Assembly: GCA_029239755.1 (NCBI GenBank)
Contig: JARBUI010000004.1
Coordinates: 1 to 64,000 of the forward strand
Origin: Clostridia bacterium
GTDB taxonomy: Bacteria > Bacillota > Clostridia > Lachnospirales > Cellulosilyticaceae
Direction: 5' to 3'
DNA length: 64,000 nucleotides
The stretch's first letter is position 1, and the number at the start of each line of letters is the position of its first letter. Positions 53,411 through 61,859 of the stretch are shown here, one piece after another. Made by a program: the position numbers and the translations under genes. The notes beneath the pieces were generated by a model. That model worked only from the letters and a program-made list of their open reading frames with translations. It was not told the DNA's origin and searched no databases.

Positions 53411-55402
53411 ATGAAAAAATGTAAACGACTACTTTGTATGCTGCTTTTGATAACCACAGTTTTTACTATGATATCAGCTATTCCGATTCATACCTTTGCA
53501 GCAGTTAAAACAGTACCACAAACAACAGTGTATAGAATGAAGCAATACTATAAAATAAGTCATGCAGTCATTGATCCGAATAGCCCATACTTATATTTTA
53601 CTGATATGGCAAATAAAAAGGTTCATAGGCTAAACTATGAGACAGGGAAAACTATAAGTATTTCATTTAAGCTAAAACCAGAGAGAATGATTATTCATAA
53701 AGGGCTGCTGTATGTTACATTATTGAAAAAAGAGCATAGTCCATACATATTTGACGAAGACCAAGAAGGGGTTATAGGGGTTCTAGATTTAAAAACATTC
53801 ACCTTAAAGAAACAGCTAGATGTTAATACAGATCCTTATGATATGACTGTTGATAGAAATGGTAATCTATATGTTTCTTCGGGATCAGGGCAGCATACTT
53901 CATTAAAAAGTTATTCACTGATTACAAATCAAGAGAATCATTGGGCACGTATTTATGATGCAAGCTTTATAGAAATGCATCCGTCAATGAATAAGATATA
54001 TTCTTTTAGCTCTAACATTTCACCTAGAGATGGATATGCGTATAATATTTCTAATGGAAAGTTTATAGAGGGAGGATACAAAGGAGGATATAATTCGCCT
54101 TATCATGGAGAATATCCTATGACACCGCGATTTGCTTTATCTCCAGATGGGCAGTATATTTTCAACTATGCAGGAACAGTTTTCGGGTGTGGAGCGGCAG
54201 ATTACTATGATATGAACTATATTACAAAACTTAATAGCCCATTTAATGCCATAGCCTTTAATGTCAAAGATAATTATTTCTATACAGCCGTTAAGGGTAA
54301 AAAGGTAGAGATCTATGATCAGCTGACGCTAAAGAATGTCTCTTCTCTCCAAACTCAAGGAGACTCAGAGTACTTGTTCTATAAATATTCAAAACTCATA
54401 TCAGTTTCCAAACATAGTTCAGGGTTTTATTTTATTGAGGTTTTAAAAGGCCCGCAGTTATCAAGAAGTAAGGCTCCTCAAAACGTCAAACATTATTTGC
54501 CTTATAATGCTAATATTTCTGACACTGAAATAGACCCGGTAAAGTCGGTCATGTACTTAGCGGACCCTGCTAATTCTAAAATATATGGGATAAATTATCA
54601 AAATTTTTCTGTTTCGGAAGTTAAACTAAACTTACCTCCGGAACGTATAGTTTTGAAAAATGGAAAGTTGTATGTCACTCTTTTGAAGATGCCCCATGAT
54701 CATTATACAGATGAAGATAAGCAAAAGGGTGCTATTGCTATCATAGACACGGATACGATGAAACTGTTGAAGCAGTTTGACATTAGGCTAGACCCCTATG
54801 ATATCGAAGTTGATAAGAATGGGAATATCTATATCTCCTCTGGTTCTGGGCAGTCCACGTCTATGAAGATATTTTCTGAAAAGACAGGAGAGGAACTTTC
54901 ATCCTCCTATATGAGGTCAGCATATTTTATAGAGTATAATACCAGATTCAATAAAATTTATGCAATAACTACAAGAAGCTCGCCGAGGGACATTTATGCC
55001 TATAATATAGAAAATGGAAAGTTTGCAGCAGATATCTACGACTCTCCTTATCATGGGGACTATAATATGTCTAAAGCCCTGAAGATTTCTCCAGATGATA
55101 AATACTTATTTAATGGTGGCGGATTTATATTTAATGCTTCTAATGTAAAAAAAGAGGATATTACATTTGTAAAGAAGCTAAATAAAGGATTTACAGATGT
55201 GGCATTCGATGTAGTTCACAAAAGGTTTTATACTGTAGTGGAAGATAAGTTTATTTACTCTTATCATTATGATTCATTTGAAGGAATAGGAACTTATACT
55301 TCGAAAGGAGCAATTCAGAGCTTAGATTACAAAGATGGAAAACTTATTGCGCTCACCAAGATAAAGGACAGAGGGTATATCATTGAAAAGTTCAATCCAT
55401 GA
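53411..55402 (+). CDS. Secreted protein with two homologous propeller-like halves
   Basis: 663 residues: signal peptide (MKKCKRLLCMLLLITTVFTMISAIPIHTFA) and two homologous halves (~35-345 and ~360-655). Corresponding segments: PERMIIHKGLLYVTLLKKEH and PERIVLKNGKLYVTLLKMPH; DPYDMTVDRNGNLYVSSGSGQ and DPYDIEVDKNGNIYISSGSGQ; SPYHGEYPM and SPYHGDYNM. The blade-like strand repeats resemble YncE/SMP-30-type beta-propellers, but no catalytic family is recognised. No anchor or cell-wall motif is seen. It stands alone with its own ribosome binding site (GAGGAG). Confidence 0.75.
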   Translation: MKKCKRLLCMLLLITTVFTMISAIPIHTFAAVKTVPQTTVYRMKQYYKISHAVIDPNSPYLYFTDMANKKVHRLNYETGKTISISFKLKPERMIIHKGLLYVTLLKKEHSPYIFDEDQEGVIGVLDLKTFTLKKQLDVNTDPYDMTVDRNGNLYVSSGSGQHTSLKSYSLITNQENHWARIYDASFIEMHPSMNKIYSFSSNISPRDGYAYNISNGKFIEGGYKGGYNSPYHGEYPMTPRFALSPDGQYIFNYAGTVFGCGAADYYDMNYITKLNSPFNAIAFNVKDNYFYTAVKGKKVEIYDQLTLKNVSSLQTQGDSEYLFYKYSKLISVSKHSSGFYFIEVLKGPQLSRSKAPQNVKHYLPYNANISDTEIDPVKSVMYLADPANSKIYGINYQNFSVSEVKLNLPPERIVLKNGKLYVTLLKMPHDHYTDEDKQKGAIAIIDTDTMKLLKQFDIRLDPYDIEVDKNGNIYISSGSGQSTSMKIFSEKTGEELSSSYMRSAYFIEYNTRFNKIYAITTRSSPRDIYAYNIENGKFAADIYDSPYHGDYNMSKALKISPDDKYLFNGGGFIFNASNVKKEDITFVKKLNKGFTDVAFDVVHKRFYTVVEDKFIYSYHYDSFEGIGTYTSKGAIQSLDYKDGKLIALTKIKDRGYIIEKFNP

Positions 55403-55461
55403 TATCATCCATGATATTATTCACTCATAGCTTGAGAGTGGATAAGCTTTTGGAGAATGAA

Positions 55462-55489
55462 TTGACAAAAATTATTATCGTGATAAAAT
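55462..55489 (+). promoter_or_regulatory. Promoter with dyad for the YheO/DauR-like regulator
   Basis: TTGACA (55462-55467), a 16-bp spacer and TAAAAT (55484-55489). The spacer contains TTATC-GT-GATAA within AAAATTATTATCG, a sequence repeated in the tryptophanase leader. A likely autoregulatory operator. Confidence 0.6.
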
Positions 55490-55533
55490 AGTCTTAAGAC
55501 GAAACATTTTTATTAGGATAAGAGGTGGTGGGT

Positions 55534-56205
55534 ATGACAACAGAATTTGATTTTTCATCGTATATCCAGTTAGTTGATTTTTTGGGTGCATGTTTTGGGG
55601 AAAATACAGAAGTTGTACTACATAGTTTTGAGGATATTAATCATTCTGTTATTGCAATACATAATGGGCATATCAGCGGCAGAAAGATTGGTGCACCTCT
55701 AACTAGATTTGCTTTATCAAAATTAAAAGACAAAGGAAAAGACGGTCCTCCGTATTATTTAAATTATTTGGGGAAATCTGCAAATAACATTTCGTTAAGG
55801 TCTAATAGTTTTTTTATTTTGGACAAGCAAGGTAATCCTAGAGGTATGCTGTGTGTCAATACCGATGTAACGAAGTATCAACAGGCAGCAGATTTATTAC
55901 AGAAATTAGCATTTATTCCATCTGAAAAACCTGAAGAAAAGGGGAATAATACTATTGAAGTCTTTCAGTCAACATCTGAAGATATGATTCAGGGTATTAT
56001 CAATGAGGTAACTCATTCAGCTGGAGTGGCAGTAGAACGTCTGACTGTAGATGAAAAAGTCGAAGTTGTAAGGCGTCTGAATGATGAGAAGTTTTTTCTC
56101 ATTAAAGGAGCTGTAAGCCAGGTTTCAGATATGTTAGGTGTTTCTGAAGCAACTGTTTATAGATATTTAAGCAATATCAATAAAAAAATAAAGAATGGAG
56201 AATAG
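55534..56205 (+). CDS. YheO/DauR-like transcriptional regulator
   Basis: About 223 residues: an N-terminal PAS-like YheO domain ([54 protein letters not shown]) and a C-terminal helix-turn-helix ([42 protein letters not shown]). Relatives such as DauR control amino-acid utilisation genes. It lies 2 nt before ridA and upstream of tryptophanase, so it probably senses an amino acid or derivative. The track GTG (55525) is within the ribosome binding site; ATG 55534 is used. Confidence 0.85.
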   Translation: MTTEFDFSSYIQLVDFLGACFGENTEVVLHSFEDINHSVIAIHNGHISGRKIGAPLTRFALSKLKDKGKDGPPYYLNYLGKSANNISLRSNSFFILDKQGNPRGMLCVNTDVTKYQQAADLLQKLAFIPSEKPEEKGNNTIEVFQSTSEDMIQGIINEVTHSAGVAVERLTVDEKVEVVRRLNDEKFFLIKGAVSQVSDMLGVSEATVYRYLSNINKKIKNGE

Positions 56206-56207
56206 AC

Positions 56208-56591
56208 ATGAGTAAAAAAATAATTAACGCAAAGGCAGCACCAGCTGCAATAGGACCTTATTCACATGCAATTGATACTGGGCTAGGGTTCATTATCACA
56301 TCTGGGCAAATTCCAATTGATCCAGCAACAGGTGAAATAGTCCCTGGAGGAATTGAAGCTCAAACAGAACAAGTATTTGCAAACTTAAAAGCCGTGTTAG
56401 AAGAAGCAGGATCTTCTTTTGAGAAAGTTGTAAAGGTAACTGTATTTTTACAGGATTTAAAAGACTTCGTTTCTGTAAATGGTATTTATGCAAAATATTT
56501 AGGAACTGATTCGCCTGCACGCTCTGCTGTACAAGTAGCGGGACTTCCGAAAGGCTCTTTGGTTGAGATAGAGCTTATTGCACTGAAATAA
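56208..56591 (+). CDS. ridA: RidA family enamine/imine deaminase
   Basis: 127 residues of the RidA/YjgF family: [53 protein letters not shown] and the conserved Arg in [24 protein letters not shown]. RidA hydrolyses reactive 2-aminoacrylate released by PLP enzymes. Next to tryptophanase, which forms aminoacrylate during beta-elimination, a protective role is logical. It is co-transcribed with the regulator and ends at a strong terminator. Confidence 0.93.
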   Translation: MSKKIINAKAAPAAIGPYSHAIDTGLGFIITSGQIPIDPATGEIVPGGIEAQTEQVFANLKAVLEEAGSSFEKVVKVTVFLQDLKDFVSVNGIYAKYLGTDSPARSAVQVAGLPKGSLVEIELIALK

Positions 56592-56680
56592 AATATAACA
56601 ATTAATTATTATGGTAATAAGTGTAAAGCTTTTAAAATTAATAACATATTTTTATAATAAGAAAATAAAATAGAATTATC

Positions 56681-56728
56681 AAGCCTTGATTTTGTTTAAT
56701 GTAAACAAAATCAAGGCTTATTTTTTTG
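56681..56728 (+). terminator. Strong terminator after ridA
   Basis: AAGCCTTGATTTTGTTTA pairs perfectly (18 bp) with TAAACAAAATCAAGGCTT, followed by a run of T residues. Confidence 0.92.
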
Positions 56729-56742
56729 GGTTTATGTCGGTA

Positions 56743-56771
56743 TTGACAAAAGGGCGAAAAAGTAATATAGT
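56743..56771 (+). promoter_or_regulatory. Promoter of the tryptophanase gene
   Basis: TTGACA (56743-56748), a 17-bp spacer and TATAGT (56766-56771). The dyad-like repeats lie from about +8 onwards, a position suited to repression. Confidence 0.65.
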
Positions 56772-56891
56772 AATAATGTAATAGAAAATTATTATCGAAA
56801 TAAAAAATTATTATCTGCGTTATAAGCCATTACATTTAAAAACATAGCTTATATAACGTAAACATATCAATCTAAAATGGAGGAATTTATA

Positions 56892-58280
56892 ATGACCAAT
56901 GTAAAACACCCAGCAGAACCATTTAAAATCAAAATGGTAGAACCTCTTAACATTACGACTAGAGAACAAAGAGAAAATGCCTTGAAAGAAGCGGGGTATA
57001 ATCCATTTTTACTAAAATCGAAAGATGTATATATTGATTTACTTACAGATAGCGGAACAGGTGCTATGAGCGATAACCAATGGGCTGGACTTATGTTAGG
57101 GGATGAAGCCTATGCAGGAAGTAAAAACTTCTATAATATCTGTAATGCTGTTAAAGATATTTTTAACTACGATTATGTAGTTCCAACTCATCAGGGCAGA
57201 GGTGCGGAACAAGTATTATTCCCATTATTATTAAAGCAAGGTCAGTATGTATGCAGCAATCACCATTTTGATACAACTAAAGCTCATGTAGAATTATCAG
57301 GAGCAAAAGCAAGAAACTTTTTAATTCCAGAGGCTACAGATACAGGTACATACTATGATTTTAAAGGAAACTTTAACATCCCTGCACTTGAAGCCTTTAT
57401 TGAAGAAGTTGGAGCAGACAATGTTGCTTTCTTCATTATGACAGTAACAAATAACTCAGCTGGCGGACAGCCTGTTTCAATGGCGAACATGAAAGAGTTA
57501 AAAAGAGTTGCTGACAAATATGGCAAAAAAATTGTAATGGATTCTGCAAGGTTTGCAGAGAATGCAATGTTTATTAAGAAAAGAGAAGCAGGCTATGAAA
57601 ATACTTCTGTAAAAGATATTATTACTGAAATGTACTCCTATGCAGATATGTTAACAATGAGTGCTAAAAAAGATGCGATTGTTAACATGGGTGGTATGAT
57701 TGCCATTAAGAATGATGAGGAAATCTATAGAGGGGCTCAGGCGAGATGTGTACCGATGGAAGGGTTTGCAACTTATGGGGGCTTATCTGGAAGAGATATG
57801 GAGGCACTCGCAAGAGGTTTATATGAAGGTATTGATGAAGACTATTTAGAATACAGATTAGGTCAGATTAAGTATCTAGGGGATAAATTGATGGAAATAG
57901 GTGTCCCTATTCAGTATCCAACAGGCGGTCACGCAGTTTTCGTAGATGCCAGAAAGATTTTACCTGATATGCCAGGCTATGAATTCCCTGCACAGGCAAT
58001 ATGTAATGCACTTTATTTAGAATCAGGTGTTAGACCGGTTGAAATTGGCTCTTTCCTACTAGGCAGGAATCCTCAAACCGGAGAGCAGGAAGAATCAGCA
58101 CTTGAACTTGTGAGGTTAACGATTCCAAGAAGAGTTTATACACAAAGTCATATGGATGAAATTGTTGAAGGCTTTGCAAAAGTAATGGAACATAAAAATG
58201 AATTAGTTGGGTTAACCTTTGACTATGAACCACCTGTATTAAGACACTTCCTAGCAAGATTAAGACCACTAAACAAATAA
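56892..58280 (+). CDS. tnaA: Tryptophanase (tryptophan indole-lyase)
   Basis: About 462 residues, a PLP beta-eliminating lyase that splits tryptophan to indole, pyruvate and ammonia. [45 protein letters not shown], the PLP Lys in LTMSAKKDA and the C-terminal [15 protein letters not shown] and [14 protein letters not shown] agree with TnaA much better than with tyrosine phenol-lyase (for example DSARFAENA rather than DATRCVENA). Some substrate breadth (Ser, Cys, Tyr) is possible. The track ATG (56877) precedes GGAGG; ATG 56892 is used. It has its own promoter and is followed by an NSS transporter. Confidence 0.9.
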   Translation: MTNVKHPAEPFKIKMVEPLNITTREQRENALKEAGYNPFLLKSKDVYIDLLTDSGTGAMSDNQWAGLMLGDEAYAGSKNFYNICNAVKDIFNYDYVVPTHQGRGAEQVLFPLLLKQGQYVCSNHHFDTTKAHVELSGAKARNFLIPEATDTGTYYDFKGNFNIPALEAFIEEVGADNVAFFIMTVTNNSAGGQPVSMANMKELKRVADKYGKKIVMDSARFAENAMFIKKREAGYENTSVKDIITEMYSYADMLTMSAKKDAIVNMGGMIAIKNDEEIYRGAQARCVPMEGFATYGGLSGRDMEALARGLYEGIDEDYLEYRLGQIKYLGDKLMEIGVPIQYPTGGHAVFVDARKILPDMPGYEFPAQAICNALYLESGVRPVEIGSFLLGRNPQTGEQEESALELVRLTIPRRVYTQSHMDEIVEGFAKVMEHKNELVGLTFDYEPPVLRHFLARLRPLNK

Positions 58281-58296
58281 TACTCTTAGTTTTAAG

Positions 58297-58354
58297 ACCC
58301 CTTACAAACCTTAATAGCCATACTTTCCTATTTAAGATTTGTAAGGGGTTTTTA
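58297..58354 (+). terminator. Terminator/attenuator between tryptophanase and transporter
   Basis: ACCCCTTACAAA pairs with TTTGTAAGGGGT followed by TTTT; inner CTTAA/TTAAG pairs extend the stem. Read-through may supply the transporter at a lower level. Confidence 0.8.
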
Positions 58355-58396
58355 GCAAATACGAAACATAGTATAAACGTTGAGGAGGAAGCTTAG

Positions 58397-59905
58397 ATGA
58401 GAGAAAATTGGCAAAGTAGAAAAGGATTTATCTTTGCTGCTGCGGGGGCAGCGATAGGGCTAGGAAACCTGTGGAGATTTCCGTTTCAGGCTTATAAAAA
58501 TGGAGGAGGAGCATTCCTTTTACCGTATTTCGTAGCATTAATTACATGTGCAATTCCACTCATGATTATGGAGTATGCATTTGGCAGGAAAATCAGGGGA
58601 GGTTCTGTAAAAGCATTTTCTAGCCTAAACAAGAAGGCTGAAGTTGTTGGTTGGGTTCAAGTAATGGTTCCTATTATTGTTATGACTTATTATTCAGCAA
58701 TTATTGCGGTCTCGGTTATTTTTATGATTTATTCTCTGGGTCATGCGTTTGGTATGATTAACTGGCTTTCGGATCCAGGACCGATTATGGGAATGGTTAC
58801 GGGAAGTGCTGAAAACGCGCTGGATCTTGGAGCGGGTATCAGTATTTATATACTCATTGCAGTTATTTTTGTTTGGTTATGTAACTGGCTGATTGTTAAA
58901 AAGGGTATTTCTGGCGGTATAGAAAAGATGTCAACCTTTTTTACCCCTATGCTTATGGTATTAATGATTATATTTATGATTAATGCAGTTCGTCTGCAAG
59001 GTTCTGCAATTGGACTCGAAGCACTCTTCAAACCAGATTTCTCAAAAATTTTAAATCCTAGTATTTGGGTTTCGGCCTATGCACAGGTATTCTTCTCAAC
59101 TACCTTAGCAGTAGGGGTTATGATTGCATATGGTTCGTACCTGCACGATAAAGCAGATGTTGTTAATAGTGCATTTATTACTGTTTTTGCTAATTCAAGT
59201 TTTGACCTTATAGCTGGTGTATTAGTGTTCTCTACACTTGGATATTTAGTAAATAGTATGGGAGTAGAGTTTACATCATTTGGAACAGGTGCTGGCGTTG
59301 CATTTATTGCCTTTCCGATTGCTATTTCAACTATGTCCCAAAATGTAGTTGTTCAAGGTTTATTGGGCTTTGTATTCTTCTTCTGTTTATTTATTGCAGG
59401 ACTGTCATCTAGTATTTCAATGCTGGAATCCTTTGCCACTGCAGCTCTTGATAAATTTAAAATTTCCAGGGAAAAGTTAGTAACCATTATTTCGATTGTT
59501 GGGTTTATAGGAAGTGCTTGCTTTGCAAGTTATGCAGGCTTTAACTATATCTTGGATATCGTAGATGCTTATGTTGGTAATATCGTTATTGCTGGATTAG
59601 GTTTAGTAGAAGTAGTTTTGATTAGTTACATTTATGGAACAGGTAAACTACGAGATGAGGCTAATGAGTTTTCTGACTTCAAAGTTGGTAAGTGGTGGGA
59701 TTATTTATTAAGATATTTCACTCCTCTTTTACTGGGAGCGGTTGTTATTACAAATCTTTTCAACTTAGTTACTGGACTATTTAGTCAAGATACTGTAGGA
59801 ATTCTTTCTAATATCGTATTTGGATGGGGAACAGTTTTAATCATGATTGGTGCATCAGTCATATTCTATAAGAGAAAATGGACTACAGATGCAAATCAAG
59901 AATAA
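58397..59905 (+). CDS. NSS family sodium-dependent amino-acid transporter
   Basis: A 502-residue SLC6/LeuT-fold symporter with about 12 helices. The N-terminal helix 1 motif GAAIGLGNLWRFPFQAYKNGGGAFLLPY contains the unwound sodium- and substrate-binding stretch. Its position after tryptophanase suggests tryptophan or another aromatic amino acid (compare TnaT/MhsT). A MetS-type small protein gene follows after 14 nt, as in the methionine/alanine importers, so substrate is left open. GAGGAGG precedes the ATG. Confidence 0.9.
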   Translation: MRENWQSRKGFIFAAAGAAIGLGNLWRFPFQAYKNGGGAFLLPYFVALITCAIPLMIMEYAFGRKIRGGSVKAFSSLNKKAEVVGWVQVMVPIIVMTYYSAIIAVSVIFMIYSLGHAFGMINWLSDPGPIMGMVTGSAENALDLGAGISIYILIAVIFVWLCNWLIVKKGISGGIEKMSTFFTPMLMVLMIIFMINAVRLQGSAIGLEALFKPDFSKILNPSIWVSAYAQVFFSTTLAVGVMIAYGSYLHDKADVVNSAFITVFANSSFDLIAGVLVFSTLGYLVNSMGVEFTSFGTGAGVAFIAFPIAISTMSQNVVVQGLLGFVFFFCLFIAGLSSSISMLESFATAALDKFKISREKLVTIISIVGFIGSACFASYAGFNYILDIVDAYVGNIVIAGLGLVEVVLISYIYGTGKLRDEANEFSDFKVGKWWDYLLRYFTPLLLGAVVITNLFNLVTGLFSQDTVGILSNIVFGWGTVLIMIGASVIFYKRKWTTDANQE

Positions 59906-59919
59906 TCGGAGGGGTTCAT

Positions 59920-60045
59920 ATGTCTACTAGTACTATAATAATGATGATCATTGGATGTGGAACAGTCTGGGGCGGCACTGTTGTTACGATTCTAATTGCC
60001 TTAGCTGTAGAAAAGAAAAATAATCTTAAGAATCAAGTGAATTAA
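59920..60045 (+). CDS. Small single-helix subunit of the NSS transporter (MetS-like)
   Basis: A 41-residue ORF missing from the track: MSTSTIIMMIIGCGTVW followed by GGTVVTILIALAVEK and a charged tail. One hydrophobic helix of about 28 residues with a conserved-looking Trp-Gly-Gly. It matches the methionine/alanine-import small-subunit family (MetS), always encoded next to NSS transporters. CGGAGGGG precedes the ATG, 14 nt after the transporter stop, and a terminator follows at once. Confidence 0.88.
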   Translation: MSTSTIIMMIIGCGTVWGGTVVTILIALAVEKKNNLKNQVN

Positions 60046-60061
60046 TAAGTATAAGTTTGTA

Positions 60062-60110
60062 AACAAATGGGCTTGCCTTAAACTGGTTTTAAGGCAGCCC
60101 ATTTGTTATT
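60062..60110 (+). terminator. Terminator after the NSS transporter genes
   Basis: AACAAATGGGC-TT-GCCTTAAA pairs with TTTAAGGC-A-GCCCATTTGTT, with a small internal bulge, followed by a T-rich end. It fits the end of the amino-acid module. Confidence 0.88.
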
Positions 60111-60121
60111 GTGGTATAATA

Positions 60122-60160
60122 CATGTATATAATGCATGTATATAGTGCATGTATATAGTG
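60122..60160 (+). repeat. Three tandem 13-nt repeats
   Basis: CATGTATATAATG, CATGTATATAGTG and CATGTATATAGTG lie head to tail, with one substitution, in the promoter region of the following hydrolase gene. Each unit contains an ATGTATAT core. Confidence 0.85.
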
Positions 60161-60219
60161 CGATATTTTAATCAGTATGGATATAGTATAAACAAAAGTA
60201 AATGCAGGAGATGGATGAT

Positions 60220-61086
60220 ATGATTATAGAAGTTATTCCTTTGCTTGAAGGGGTATCAAATGCTGCTTTAACAGCATATATTCAAGATGCATCTATGGAT
60301 CAACGTTTTAGGGTTATAAGACCTGCGGTCGTTATATGTCCAGGCGGAGCCTATATAGGAATCACAGAAAAAGAAGCTGAACCAGTTGCTCTAAGATTTA
60401 TAGCGGCGGGATATCATGTGTTCGTACTCAAATACTCGATTGGAACCCAGATAGGAAGATTTCCGGCGCCGTTTATAGATGCGGCCAAGTCAGTAATGCT
60501 CATACGTGAAAATGCTAAGAGATGGGGTGTGGATCCAAATAAGATTAGTTTATGTGGCTTTTCGACAGGAGGACATGTTGCGGCGATTTTATCTGCTACT
60601 TGGCAAGAAGAGTATTTATCAAAAGCAATAGGAGCAGATAATTACTTGTTTAAGCCCAATGCCCTCATTTTAGGATATCCTTTACTAGATATGTATGAGT
60701 TCAAAGTGAGAAGTCTAGAAAATTCTTTGGGGATGCAGCCGTTATTAGAGACAATGTTCAGCTGTATATATGGAACCTTAAATCCCGATGATGAGCTTTT
60801 AAAGGAGTGGGATTGTAAAAGCAGAGTCACTTCGGATATGCCACCGACCTTTTTGTGGACAACTTCGCAAGATACAGTTGTTGATGTGGTGCAAAGTCTT
60901 GACTTCGTTAAGTCACTAGCTATCAATAAGATCCCTCATGAGTTTCATGTTTTTGAAAAAGGGGCTCATGGATTGTCGCTCGGAGATGAAACAGTTGGGT
61001 ATACGGAGGCTGATATAAGAAACAATGTAAATGTTCATAAATGGGTAGATTTGGCTCTAGGCTGGCTGAAGAATTTGAACGGATAA
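60220..61086 (+). CDS. Alpha/beta hydrolase, probable carbohydrate esterase
   Basis: About 288 residues. PAVVICPGGAYIGITEKEAEPVALRF gives the oxyanion hole (PGGAY), LCGFSTGGHVAAIL the nucleophile Ser (GFSTGG in place of the common GFSAGG), TSQDTVVDVVQSL the Asp and EKGAHGLSLG the His. This pattern fits acetyl-xylan/feruloyl-esterase-like cytoplasmic esterases (BD-FAE/CE-like). No signal peptide. Of ATGs at 60202, 60211 and 60220, only the last has proper spacing from AGGAG. Confidence 0.85.
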   Translation: MIIEVIPLLEGVSNAALTAYIQDASMDQRFRVIRPAVVICPGGAYIGITEKEAEPVALRFIAAGYHVFVLKYSIGTQIGRFPAPFIDAAKSVMLIRENAKRWGVDPNKISLCGFSTGGHVAAILSATWQEEYLSKAIGADNYLFKPNALILGYPLLDMYEFKVRSLENSLGMQPLLETMFSCIYGTLNPDDELLKEWDCKSRVTSDMPPTFLWTTSQDTVVDVVQSLDFVKSLAINKIPHEFHVFEKGAHGLSLGDETVGYTEADIRNNVNVHKWVDLALGWLKNLNG

Positions 61087-61115
61087 ATCACCTGAAAAAT
61101 CAATTTTATCTATAG

Positions 61116-61156
61116 ATGCAGTCTTCTTTGCTTTAGCAGCATAGAAGGCTGCATTT
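61116..61156 (+). terminator. Probable terminator after the hydrolase gene
   Basis: ATGCAGTCTTCT pairs with AGAAGGCTGCAT with one G-T pair; the T tract is short. Confidence 0.6.
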
Positions 61157-61197
61157 GCAAGTGTGAGGAATGGTAATTAATATTCAGCCTAAGTGTA

Positions 61198-61252
61198 TTG
61201 TAAACTTTATAGAATTTTGTAGTTGACAAATAATACAAGAAAAGTTTACAAT
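61198..61252 (+). promoter_or_regulatory. BirA-like biotin operator and promoter of bioY
   Basis: TTGTAAAC (61198-61205), 16 nt, GTTGACAA (61222-61229) matches the Gram-positive BirA operator plan of two inverted half-sites separated by 14-16 nt. The right half-site contains the -35 TTGACA (61223-61228), with TACAAT (61247-61252) as the -10. A third half-site, GTTTACAA, is at 61244-61251, and AAGTGTATTGTAAACTT (61191-61207) is a perfect inverted copy of 61242-61258. Confidence 0.75.
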
Positions 61253-61289
61253 ACACTTATATAAAATATATATCATAAGGAGAATTGAG

Positions 61290-61859
61290 ATGGAACAAAG
61301 AACAATAGCTCAAACGAAAACTTATACATATGTTATCTGTGCTTTATTTGCTGCTCTTTCAGCAGTAGGAGCATTTATTAAAATTCCTATGCCTCTTGTA
61401 CCATTTACTTTGCAATTTTTATTTGTAGCTCTATCAGGGGTATTGCTGGGGTCTAAAAGAGGACTTATTGCACAAATGCTGTACGTAGGTATCGGACTTG
61501 CAGGTATACCAGTATTTACAAAGGGTGGAGGGATCGGATATATCTTTCAGCCTACCTTTGGATATCTTGTAGGATTTATTATAGGAGCCTACATTATTGG
61601 TAAGATTGTAGAAAAAACAGGTGTAAGCTTTAAAACTATATTTTTAGCTTCTTTTATAGGTCTTTTGGTTGTATACCTTGTAGGTGTGGTGTATATGTAT
61701 TTTATCGTTAATCTGTATATAGGCAAAGAACTGCCTCTTGCAAAAGCCATCTATGTAGGTGCGATTAGCTGCTTGCCAGGAGATCTTATTGGGTGTTTTA
61801 TTACATCTTTAGTAGGTTCTAAGCTCATTCCTATTTTGAAAAGACAACAGCTTATCTAG
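61290..61859 (+). CDS. bioY: BioY, biotin transporter substrate-specific (S) component
   Basis: A 189-residue ECF-type S component with six hydrophobic helices. IPMPLVPFTLQFLFVALSGVLLGSKRGLIAQMLYVGIGLAGIPVFTKGGGIGYIFQPTFGYLVGF is the BioY signature. It works with a shared ECF ATPase/transmembrane module not in this window. The BirA-like operator upstream implies repression at high biotin. AAGGAG precedes the ATG. Confidence 0.95.
   Translation: MEQRTIAQTKTYTYVICALFAALSAVGAFIKIPMPLVPFTLQFLFVALSGVLLGSKRGLIAQMLYVGIGLAGIPVFTKGGGIGYIFQPTFGYLVGFIIGAYIIGKIVEKTGVSFKTIFLASFIGLLVVYLVGVVYMYFIVNLYIGKELPLAKAIYVGAISCLPGDLIGCFITSLVGSKLIPILKRQQLI

Larger units (their letters stand above)
56592..56891. other. 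Intergenic region between ridA and tryptophanase
   Basis: It contains the ridA terminator (56681-56728), the tryptophanase promoter (56743-56771) and a leader of about 115 nt. The leader holds repeats AAAATTATTATCG (56785-56797) and AAAATTATTATC (56804-56815), and a stem CGTTATAAGC / GCTTATATAACG. No TnaC-like leader peptide with a Trp codon is visible. Confidence 0.65.

Noticed and set aside
56778-56891. TnaC-like leader peptide before tryptophanase
   Set aside because: The only early ATG is followed at once by TAA; no Trp-containing short frame with a ribosome binding site was found.
56892-58280. Tyrosine phenol-lyase as the product
   Set aside because: [16 protein letters not shown] and [10 protein letters not shown] follow tryptophanase and not the tyrosine phenol-lyase versions, though side activity is possible.
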